Positions 1 through 5,091 of a stretch of DNA of 5,440 bases are shown piece by piece. This DNA comes from Acidobacteriota bacterium (GTDB lineage Bacteria > Acidobacteriota > Vicinamibacteria > Vicinamibacterales > UBA8438). The stretch is from assembly GCA_011523485.1 (NCBI GenBank), contig WTGR01000015.1:1-5440 (forward strand), read 5' to 3'. Made by a program: the position numbers and the translations under genes. The notes beneath the pieces are model-generated. The model saw only the letters and a list, made by a program, of their open reading frames with translations. It ran no database searches and was not told where the DNA came from. The first letter of the stretch is position 1; each line of letters begins with the position of its first letter.

Positions 1-415
1 TGATGTGGCTGCGCTCCTCGAAGGTCTTGTCCAGCTCGATCTTGCCGATCTCGCTGCGCAGGGTGGTCTGGGCGAGCTGCGCGATCGCGAACAGGTAGTT
101 GCCGATGCCGTAGGATGCCTTGCGCGCGTCCATCACCTGCAGGTAGAGCACGCCGTCCACCCCCACCTGGACGTTGTCCGCGGTGATGCAGACCTGCTCC
201 TCGACGTCTATCGCCCGCTCCTTCAGGCTGTGCCGGTAGGCGACCCGCTCGACGAACGGGATCAGCAGGGCGAACCCGGATTCGAGGGTTCTCGAGTACT
301 TGCCGAGGCTCTCGATGATGTAGGCGTTCTGCTGCGGCACGACCACCGCCGTCTTCGCGATGACGACGATCACGACGAGGGCCAGCACCAGGGCGACGAT
401 GAAACCGGCATCCAT
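1..415 (-). CDS. Paraslipin / stomatin-like SPFH protein, N-terminal part
   Basis: This is the first 138 residues of a membrane-anchored SPFH-domain protein of the paraslipin type (relatives: bacterial QmcA, mitochondrial SLP-2). The family forms oligomeric scaffolds in the membrane and is linked to microdomain organisation and quality control of membrane proteins. Residues about 5-20 are one hydrophobic anchor with a short polar lead. The SPFH domain then starts with VVVPQQNAYIIESLGKYSRT (residues 24-43), followed by SGFALLIPFVERV, the IDVEEQ segment near 69-74 and ITADNVQV near 77-84. The run TTLRSEIGKIELDKTFEER (117-135) is typical of paraslipins. The ATG at 415 has a GGAG 7 bases upstream. 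The gene lies 19 bases after the stop of the nfeD-like gene, so the two probably form one transcript. The left window edge removes the rest, including any C-terminal coiled coil. Family call is firm; assignment to a named gene is not. Confidence 0.93.
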   Translation of the reverse strand, partial: MDAGFIVALVLALVVIVVIAKTAVVVPQQNAYIIESLGKYSRTLESGFALLIPFVERVAYRHSLKERAIDVEEQVCITADNVQVGVDGVLYLQVMDARKASYGIGNYLFAIAQLAQTTLRSEIGKIELDKTFEERSHI

Positions 416-434
416 GATGGTTCTCCGTGTCGAG

Positions 435-890
435 TCAATGAACAGATTCCGAGGACGGCGCCTCGACGATCTCCAGGGCGACGCCGTCGGTATCGACCAC
501 CACGGCGCCGGCCCCCTGCGATATCGAATCCGGGCCCACGTTCACCGCCGTCCACTCCGTCCCCTGCAGACGCACCCGGGTCCGCCCGCCGGACGCGACG
601 TCCTCGTCGACGACGACCGCCGCCCCGACCGCCGGATGTCGAAAGTCCGCCTCGCCGCCGCCGCCCCGCAACCGGTCGTAGCACTTCCGCCGAAACAGCA
701 CCACCGAGGCGACGGCGAGCATCGAGAAAGCCACCCACTGCGCCCACGCCGGGAGGCCGACCCCGGCGAGTCCGAGGAGGCCCACGCAGATCGCGGCCGC
801 GCCGGCGAAGACGAGGTAGAACCCCGCGTCCGCCAACAGCTCCGCGCCCGCCAGGACGAATCCGATGATCAGCCAGCCCCACCAGGACAT
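435..890 (-). CDS. NfeD-family membrane protein, short form
   Basis: A 151-residue protein of the short NfeD type (relative: E. coli YbbK), the usual genomic partner of paraslipin/stomatin genes and thought to act with them in the inner membrane. The first 66 residues are mostly hydrophobic, with segments near 6-20, 22-43 and 49-66, ended by a basic RRK. A glycine-rich linker (about 76-79) leads to a C-terminal domain of alternating beta-type residues: HPAVGAAVVVDEDV near 85-98, RTRVRLQGTEWTAV near 103-116, and AVVVDTDGVALEIVE near 129-143. This matches the OB-fold NfeD C-terminus, including the conserved G-x-x-W. There is no N-terminal ClpP-like protease domain, unlike long NfeD. The ATG has a strong GGGGAG 6 bases upstream, which fixes the start. 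It is first in the operon with the paraslipin gene downstream. The role in membrane organisation is inferred from family and neighbour. Confidence 0.9.
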   Translation of the reverse strand: MSWWGWLIIGFVLAGAELLADAGFYLVFAGAAAICVGLLGLAGVGLPAWAQWVAFSMLAVASVVLFRRKCYDRLRGGGGEADFRHPAVGAAVVVDEDVASGGRTRVRLQGTEWTAVNVGPDSISQGAGAVVVDTDGVALEIVEAPSSESVH

Positions 891-896
891 GTCGTG

Positions 897-902
897 CTCC
901 CC
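897..902 (-). promoter_or_regulatory. Shine-Dalgarno site of the nfeD-like gene
   Basis: On the minus strand this reads GGGGAG, 6 bases before the ATG at 890. It is the best ribosome binding site in the window and supports that start. Confidence 0.75.
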
Positions 903-971
903 GACGTCGCTTCCGGTTAGACTCTGCGCCGAATCGGGTTTCCGACCGCGGCAACCCCGTGCTGCTCAGTG

Positions 972-977
972 TATACG
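972..977 (+). promoter_or_regulatory. Possible -10 element upstream of glpQ
   Basis: TATACG inside GTATACGTCCG lies about 64 bases before the glpQ start, in the divergent region between the nfeD-like gene and glpQ. It matches the sigma-70 -10 consensus at four of six positions. No convincing -35 was seen at 16-18 bases spacing. A similar GTATAC-N-TCCG string precedes metF. The site is a guess from sequence only. No clear promoter for the leftward nfeD operon was found in 891-968. Confidence 0.3.
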
Positions 978-1025
978 TCCGAAGGAACGGCGCCCGCGGG
1001 CGAAAGGCCGGTGGCGCCCCCAACT

Positions 1026-1031
1026 GAAAGG
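1026..1031 (+). promoter_or_regulatory. Shine-Dalgarno site deciding the glpQ start
   Basis: GAAAGG, 9 bases before the ATG at 1041. It favours this start over an in-frame GTG at 969, which would add 24 residues of non-hydrophobic sequence ahead of the signal peptide and lies on top of the possible -10 element. Confidence 0.6.
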
Positions 1032-1040
1032 CTGGCGACC

Positions 1041-1979
1041 ATGACCTGCCTGACGAGACTCGTTGCCGCAGCGGGCGCCGCCGTCGTGCTGGCGGCGTCG
1101 GCCGCCGCGGCCCAGGACCAGACCGCGACCGGGAGGCCGGACGGAAAGGACGGCTGCATGGAGATCCTCGCCCATCGCGGTGCATCGGGCTACCTGCCGG
1201 AGCACACCTTGCCCGCCTACGCGCTCGCGTACGGACAGGGCGCCGGCTGGATCGAGCCGGACGTCGTGCTGACTGCGGACGGCGTCGCCATCGCCCTGCA
1301 CGACATCACCCTGGATCGCACGACGAACGTCGCCGAGCTGTACCCGGATCGGGCACGCGCCGACGGCCGCTACTACGCGGCCGACTTCACCTACGCGGAG
1401 ATCGAGAGGTTGCGCGTCGTCGAGGCCCTGCCCGACCGCTACCCGCACCGGACGTTCCGCGTGCCCCGCCTCGCGGACGTCCTGGAGCTGGTCGACGGAT
1501 TGAACCGCACCACCGGGCGCCGCGTCGGCGTCTATCCGGAGCTGAAGAGTCCCGGCGTCCAGCCGGACCTGGCCCCCACGCTGCTCGCGGAGCTCGCCGG
1601 CTACGAATGGCCGGTCCGGATTCAGTCGTTCGACGCCGAGGCGCTCGCGGCACTCGATACGGAGCTGCCGCGCGTGCAGCTCGTCGCGCGCCCGGACCAG
1701 CTCACGCCCGCCGGCTTGAACCGCATCGCTTCGTACGCGATCGGCATCGGCGTGCCGAAGGAGCTCGTGTTCCAGGATGCCGCCGTCGTCGGGCAGGCCC
1801 ACGACCTCGGCCTGCAGGTGCACGCCTACACGCTGCGCGCCGACCGGCTCGACGCCGCGTTCGACTCCCTCGCCGGCGAGGTAGCGGCGCTGATGGAGGC
1901 CGGCGTCGACGCCGTGTTCACCGACCATCCGGACCAGGTGCTGGCCCTGGTGGCGCGGTCGTGCGATATCACGCGGTGA
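1041..1979 (+). CDS. glpQ: Glycerophosphodiester phosphodiesterase, exported, GlpQ type
   Basis: A 312-residue enzyme that hydrolyses glycerophosphodiesters from phospholipid turnover to sn-glycerol 3-phosphate and an alcohol. The N-terminus is a signal peptide: Arg6, a hydrophobic core at about 7-23 and a likely cleavage after the alanine run at 21-24. There is no lipobox, so a soluble periplasmic enzyme is expected. The catalytic region starts with AHRGASGYLPEHTLPAYALA (44-63). The GDPD residues are visible: His45 and Arg46, the metal-binding pair Glu72 and Asp74, and the second catalytic His87 in LHD. The stretch LDRTTNVAELYPDRARADGR closely resembles the insert of E. coli GlpQ. Later motifs are YPELKSPG, IQSFD, VHAYTLR and GVDAVFTDHPD, the usual strand ends of the TIM barrel. 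No glpT or ugp transporter gene is nearby, so it appears monocistronic; the nfeD operon diverges from it. Function is secure; the exact substrate range is not. Confidence 0.96.
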   Translation: MTCLTRLVAAAGAAVVLAASAAAAQDQTATGRPDGKDGCMEILAHRGASGYLPEHTLPAYALAYGQGAGWIEPDVVLTADGVAIALHDITLDRTTNVAELYPDRARADGRYYAADFTYAEIERLRVVEALPDRYPHRTFRVPRLADVLELVDGLNRTTGRRVGVYPELKSPGVQPDLAPTLLAELAGYEWPVRIQSFDAEALAALDTELPRVQLVARPDQLTPAGLNRIASYAIGIGVPKELVFQDAAVVGQAHDLGLQVHAYTLRADRLDAAFDSLAGEVAALMEAGVDAVFTDHPDQVLALVARSCDITR

Positions 1980-2000
1980 GCCCCGGAGCGGCGCCTCCCG

Positions 2001-2204
2001 ATGGTCCGTAGTTCATGCACATGGCCGGTGAGTCCCATTCTCGCCGACGCCATGCTCGCGGACATGGTGCGCAAGGGCTTGCTGACGCCCCCGACCGCGC
2101 CCGGCAAAGGACCACCCCCGGCGCCGAGGCCGATCATGAAGCTGGAAGAACTCCTGACGGAACTCGACCAGGATCGAAGCGACCGGTTCGAAACGACCGG
2201 CTGA
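2001..2204 (+). pseudogene. Possible remnant of a Phd-like antitoxin, C-terminal tail only
   Basis: A 67-codon ORF. From about residue 10 onward (SPILADAMLADMVRKGLL, then TPP, a proline-rich stretch, and MKLEELLTELDQDRSDR) it resembles the C-terminal tails of prevent-host-death type antitoxins. These commonly have an R-x-G-x-(V/L)-x-x-P segment and end in a short acidic helix with D-R-x-x-R. The N-terminal Phd/YefM fold of about 50 residues is missing: glpQ ends just upstream at 1979, leaving room for only a few residues. No convincing ribosome binding site precedes ATG 2001 and no toxin gene follows. The ORF ends 2 bases from the end of the convergent truncated antitoxin gene. I read it as a 3' fragment left by a deletion or insertion. 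The similarity is judged by eye; it could also be an unrelated small gene or chance coding. Confidence 0.45.
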
Positions 2205-2206
2205 AC

Positions 2207-2395
2207 TCAGCGCGTGTCGTCGACCCGGTAAGGAACGGCACTCGGCCTGATGTCGTCCGGATTCTTGGAATCGCCGACGACGTAGCAAAGGACCTGAGCC
2301 TGACGCCGGTTGGGGCGGCGCGCTCTGGACAGGTCCAGGTTCGATGTGAGATCTTCACCTGATTCGAACTTCGCCTCGAATTCACTTGCCTTCAT
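2207..2395 (-). CDS. BrnA-like antitoxin, truncated and lacking the ribbon-helix-helix domain
   Basis: A 62-residue product. Its first 29 residues, MKASEFEAKFESGEDLTSNL followed by DLSRARRPN, match the usual N-terminus of antitoxins paired with BrnT (M-K-A-x-E-F-D-x-x-F-D-x-G-E-D, then D-x-S-x-A-R-R-P-N). In the family this is followed by a ribbon-helix-helix part resembling R-V-N-V-D-F-P-x-W-M and ending in an Ile-Lys-x-W helix. Here the sequence departs right after RRPN into RRQAQVLCYVVGDSKNPDDI and a polar tail. Neither other minus-strand frame restores the missing domain, so this is not a simple frameshift. The gene overlaps the end of the toxin gene by 14 bases, the usual toxin-first arrangement. 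An AGGGAG lies about 10 bases before the ATG. It may still bind toxin but should not bind DNA as the normal antitoxin does; that is inference. The product could also be non-functional. Confidence 0.7.
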   Translation of the reverse strand: MKASEFEAKFESGEDLTSNLDLSRARRPNRRQAQVLCYVVGDSKNPDDIRPSAVPYRVDDTR

Positions 2396-2645
2396 GGAGC
2401 CGGATCTCCCTGGGCCGCGCTCGCCGGGCGGAGATGATCCTCGTCCTGCCCTCTCGATACGTTATCACGCAGGACCAGTGCTTGTCGCCGATGCGCCCGA
2501 TCACGATGTAGCGCGGTTCATCACTCAATCTCCCCGGGATCTCAAGCAGATCCGGGTCGGCCCACAACGCCTGCACGTCGACGAAGTCGATGCCGTGTTT
2601 GGCCCTGTTGCTCTCGCTCTTTCCATGATCGAACTCGAACTCCAT
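2382..2645 (-). CDS. brnT: BrnT-family ribonuclease toxin (DUF497)
   Basis: An 87-residue protein of normal length for the BrnT family, type II toxins with a RelE-like fold that cleave RNA and stop translation. The order of conserved features is complete: F5-D6-x-x-K9 at the start, N13-x-x-KHG18 and F21, the P31 and E35-I36 region, R45-Y46 and I49-G50-R51 in the central strands, then ISARRAR (71-77) with Glu80 in the final helix. No frameshift or early stop is visible, so the toxin looks intact. The start ATG at 2645 lies 19 bases after the stop of the PqqD-like gene on the same strand, with only weak ribosome-binding signals. The overlapping downstream antitoxin gene is truncated. GC content across 2221-2640 is about 61%, below the transporter gene upstream, consistent with arrival by transfer. 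Family call is strong; whether it is still toxic is unknown. Confidence 0.92.
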   Translation of the reverse strand: MEFEFDHGKSESNRAKHGIDFVDVQALWADPDLLEIPGRLSDEPRYIVIGRIGDKHWSCVITYREGRTRIISARRARPREIRLHEGK

Positions 2646-2664
2646 GTGGACGTCGACCCGCCGG

Positions 2665-3009
2665 TCACACCTCGATCATCCGCGACCGCAGCATCGATTG
2701 CACGAACCGCGCGAGGCGCTCCTCGGCCGGCTCGACGCGCTCGCCGAACTCGTCCCGCAGGCGTCCCGCGACCACGGTCAGTGGGGTGTCGCCGTCGCAC
2801 GCCTTCCAGATGAAGGATCCGACGTCGTCGAGACGGATGCGGTAGCAGGGATTACCCAGTCTGGAGGCGAGCCAGCGGCCGATGCGCCCCTCGCCGAGCT
2901 GCGGGCGCAACACGACGCAACGCCCGTCGTCGAGCTCGCGCCAGCCCAGGCGGCGGCGCGGGCGGGCATTCCAGAAGGCGGCGGCGCGCTCGGACGCTCC
3001 CCCGCTCAC
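2665..3009 (-). CDS. PqqD-family protein, likely stand-alone RiPP recognition element fold
   Basis: A 114-residue protein with the PqqD pattern. PqqD domains are small winged-helix-like folds that bind a precursor peptide and present it to a modifying enzyme, as in PQQ synthesis. Visible here are a basic lead PRRRLGW (17-23), a beta region CVVLRPQL (31-38), the signature IRLDDVGSFIW (58-68), CDGDTPL (71-77), and two helices VAGRLRDEFG (80-89) and EERLARFVQSMLRSRMIEV (96-114). The signature L-D-x-x-G-x-x-(I/V)-W followed by C-D-G is characteristic. The start is a GTG at 3009 whose last two bases form part of the OPT stop codon TGA. The four-base GTGA overlap indicates translational coupling to the OPT gene. 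No pqqA, pqqC, pqqE, radical SAM or cyclase gene is in the window. It is unlikely to be true PqqD of PQQ synthesis; its peptide partner is unknown. Confidence 0.87.
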   Translation of the reverse strand: MSGGASERAAAFWNARPRRRLGWRELDDGRCVVLRPQLGEGRIGRWLASRLGNPCYRIRLDDVGSFIWKACDGDTPLTVVAGRLRDEFGERVEPAEERLARFVQSMLRSRMIEV

Positions 3010-4976
3010 TGTCCGCCGCCGCGCATCGCGTTCAGCGGCATCCTGACCAGCATGTAGTAGAGCAGGATGAAGATGAGCGCTCCGCCGAGCGCGCTGTCGG
3101 CGATCTGCGGCAGGACCAGCCACGGGACCGCCTCGCTCGCCCCGACGACGAAGGCGAGCAGCACGGCCATCAGCGCCTCGCCGGCGATGAACCCGGACGA
3201 AAGGAGCACCCCGGTGTTGGTCGCTGCCGTCCGTTGCTCGCCGGTCGCCTCCTGCTCGTCGAGCGAGCGCGACAGCCACCAGCTCACGAGGCCGCCGACG
3301 AAGATGCCCGCCGTCGACGGGAACGGGAGATACATCCCGACCGCGATCAGCATCGGCGACGGCGCGTTGATGAGGATGAGCACGGCGGCCAGGGCCATCC
3401 CCGCGATGACCAGCGGCCAGGCCATGTCCCCGCCGACGATGCCCTGCGAGATGAGCGCCATCAGTCCCGCCTGCGGCGCCGGCAGCTCCGGACTGCCGAT
3501 CTCGTAGACCCGGTCCATCAGGATCATCGGCCAGATGAGCACCATGGCGGCGACGGTCACGCCGACCAGCTCGCCGATCTGCATCTTCCAGGGCGTGCCG
3601 CCGAGAATGTGGCCCACCTTCAGGTCCTGCAGCATGTCGCCGGCGATGCCGCAGGCGCAGCAGACGACACCGGCCACCGCCAGCACCCCGAGGATGCCGC
3701 CGGATCCGGTCACCCCGATGCCGACCATGACGACGGCGGCGATGAGCAGCGTGCTGAGCGTCAGACCGCTGATCGGGTTGTTCGAGCTGCCGAGCAGGCC
3801 GACCAGGTAGCCGGCCACCGCGGCGAACAGGAACCCGAGGATGACCATCATGATGGTCAGCAGGATGGCGCCGCCGACGCTCTCGCTGAAGTACCAGTAG
3901 AGGCCGAACAGGGGCACCGCCAGCGCCGCGATTGCGAGAAACGTCTTCCGGACGTCGATGTCGATGTCCTGGCGGCCGGCGCCTTCCGCCTGCGCGGCGC
4001 CGATGTCGCCCAGGGCGCGCCCGATGCCCTGGATGAGGGACGTGCGCAGGTTGTACAGCGTGTAGAACGCCGCGACGATCATCGTCCCGACGGCCAGCGG
4101 GCGGACCTGCCGCAGCCACACCTCCGTGCTGAGCTCGATGAACCCGGCCGAATCGGTCACCCCGGCGGCCAGCTCCGGGTTCAGGAAGAGGCCGAGGGGG
4201 ACCAGCAGCAGCCAGCCGAGCACCGCCCCGGCGAACAGGGTGGCGGCAATCTGGGGCCCGACGATGAAGCCCACGCCGAGCAGCGCCGGCGACGCCGCGG
4301 GCGACTGCAGCAGGAACCCGCCGGCGTAGTTCACCTGCCGGCCCAGCATCTCGATGGTCGACTGTCCGAGCGAGACGAACCACGTGGCCGAGTCGGCCAC
4401 CAGCCTGATGCCGTTGCTGTTCTTCAGCAGCTCCCAGGCCCCGGCGACGCCCATCGCCTGGAACACGAACCTGGCGCCCGTCTGCCGCTCGCCCTGCCCC
4501 GCCTTGACCAGCTCCGCCGCGGCCACGCTCTCGGGATAGGGCAGCTCCGCCTCGACCACCAGCGTGCGCCGCAGCACGATGATGAAGAGGACGCCGAGGA
4601 TGCCCCCCACCAGCATGATGGCCGTGCTCTCCCAATAGCGCAGCTCGTCCCAGACGCCGCTGATGACGAACGCCGGGATGGTGAAGATGGCCCCGGCGAC
4701 GAGCGCCTCGCCCACCGACGCGGTGGTCCGCGCCATGTTCTCCTCGAGAATCGACCCCCCGAGCAGGCGCAGCGCCGCCATCGCCACCACCGCCGCCGGG
4801 AAGGTGGCGGCCACCGTCAGGCCGGCCCGCATGCCCAGGTAGGCGTTGGCGGTGCCGAGCACGATCGCCATCGCCGTGCCGAGAAGCACGGCGCGGAACG
4901 TCAGCTCCGGCAGCTCGGACGACTCGGGCACGAACGGCACGAAGGGGCGCGAAGACGGGTCGCTGGTCGGGCTCAT
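3006..4976 (-). CDS. OPT-family oligopeptide transporter
   Basis: A 656-residue polytopic inner-membrane protein of the OPT superfamily, which imports small peptides or metal chelates by proton-coupled symport. The N-terminal 20 or so residues are polar and proline-rich. After FRAVLLGTAMAIVLGTANAY come many hydrophobic segments, roughly 14 to 16 by eye. Family motifs are present: YLGMRAGLTVAATFPAAVVA in the first helices, AELPYPESVAAAEL, SSNNPISGLTLST with Asn399, Asn400 and Pro401, GDMLQDLKVGH from Gly446 with Lys453, then LGGTPWK, and NAPSPMLIAVGMYLPF near the C-terminus. Length fits the bacterial OPT subfamily. I chose ATG 4976; an in-frame GTG at 4991 would add five residues, and neither has a good ribosome binding site. 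Three cysteines (439, 440, 442) sit just before the GDMLQDLK motif. It is first in a probable operon with the PqqD-like gene and diverges from metF. Substrate is not predictable from the sequence. Confidence 0.95.
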   Translation of the reverse strand: MSPTSDPSSRPFVPFVPESSELPELTFRAVLLGTAMAIVLGTANAYLGMRAGLTVAATFPAAVVAMAALRLLGGSILEENMARTTASVGEALVAGAIFTIPAFVISGVWDELRYWESTAIMLVGGILGVLFIIVLRRTLVVEAELPYPESVAAAELVKAGQGERQTGARFVFQAMGVAGAWELLKNSNGIRLVADSATWFVSLGQSTIEMLGRQVNYAGGFLLQSPAASPALLGVGFIVGPQIAATLFAGAVLGWLLLVPLGLFLNPELAAGVTDSAGFIELSTEVWLRQVRPLAVGTMIVAAFYTLYNLRTSLIQGIGRALGDIGAAQAEGAGRQDIDIDVRKTFLAIAALAVPLFGLYWYFSESVGGAILLTIMMVILGFLFAAVAGYLVGLLGSSNNPISGLTLSTLLIAAVVMVGIGVTGSGGILGVLAVAGVVCCACGIAGDMLQDLKVGHILGGTPWKMQIGELVGVTVAAMVLIWPMILMDRVYEIGSPELPAPQAGLMALISQGIVGGDMAWPLVIAGMALAAVLILINAPSPMLIAVGMYLPFPSTAGIFVGGLVSWWLSRSLDEQEATGEQRTAATNTGVLLSSGFIAGEALMAVLLAFVVGASEAVPWLVLPQIADSALGGALIFILLYYMLVRMPLNAMRGGGQ

Positions 4977-5045
4977 CCGGCCATTCTGCACATCGGGATG
5001 CCGGTTGTCACTTCATTGCCCGACTGCGATCGGCGTCGCCGCGGC

Positions 5046-5067
5046 CGGGCGGCGCATCCGCCGCCCG
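5046..5067. repeat. Perfect 9-bp GC-only inverted repeat between OPT and metF
   Basis: CGGGCGGCG and CGCCGCCCG are exact reverse complements around a CATC loop. The repeat lies about 25 bases before the metF start and 70 bases before the OPT start, within the divergent promoter region. No T-run follows on either strand, so it is a poor intrinsic terminator. It could be a regulator site, an RNA hairpin in the OPT leader, or chance in GC-rich DNA. Confidence 0.5.
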
Positions 5068-5076
5068 CCCTCGCCG

Positions 5077-5082
5077 TATACT
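5077..5082 (+). promoter_or_regulatory. Possible -10 element directly before metF
   Basis: TATACT matches the sigma-70 -10 consensus at five of six positions and ends 9 bases before the GTG start at 5092. A transcript from here would begin at about 5088-5092, leaving almost no leader. There is no Shine-Dalgarno sequence before the GTG, which agrees with leaderless translation. No good -35 is seen at normal spacing. Confidence 0.45.
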
Positions 5083-5091
5083 TCCGGTGCC

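Noticed and set aside
5..868. Plus-strand open frames across the paraslipin and nfeD-like genes
   Set aside because: The products are low-complexity Pro/Arg-rich sequence, while the minus-strand frames encode recognisable families with ribosome binding sites.
969..1040. Upstream in-frame GTG start for glpQ at 969
   Set aside because: It would put 24 polar residues ahead of the signal peptide and lacks a ribosome binding site, whereas ATG 1041 has GAAAGG at 9 bases.
966..1928. Long open frame on the minus strand (320 codons) opposite glpQ
   Set aside because: It is a mirror of the high-GC codon usage of glpQ. The product is rich in Arg, Val, Gly and Gln with no domain pattern, and glpQ on the other strand has full family motifs.
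2187..2204. CCGGT/ACCGG hairpin at the convergent ends, considered as a terminator
   Set aside because: The stem is only 5 bp, the loop is 8 bases, and no T-run follows on either strand.
2665..3009. True PqqD of a PQQ biosynthesis operon
   Set aside because: No pqqA, B, C or E gene is adjacent, and the gene is coupled to a transporter instead.
3010..4635. Open frame on the minus strand running through the OPT gene into the PqqD-like gene
   Set aside because: Only the part after the GTG at 3009 shows protein-like sequence. The upstream stretch is an Arg/Gly/Ala-rich shadow of the OPT frame.
4977..5091. Riboswitch (for example S-adenosylmethionine type) upstream of metF
   Set aside because: The interval is only 115 bases, the probable -10 is next to the start codon, and no aptamer-like set of paired segments was seen apart from the single GC dyad.
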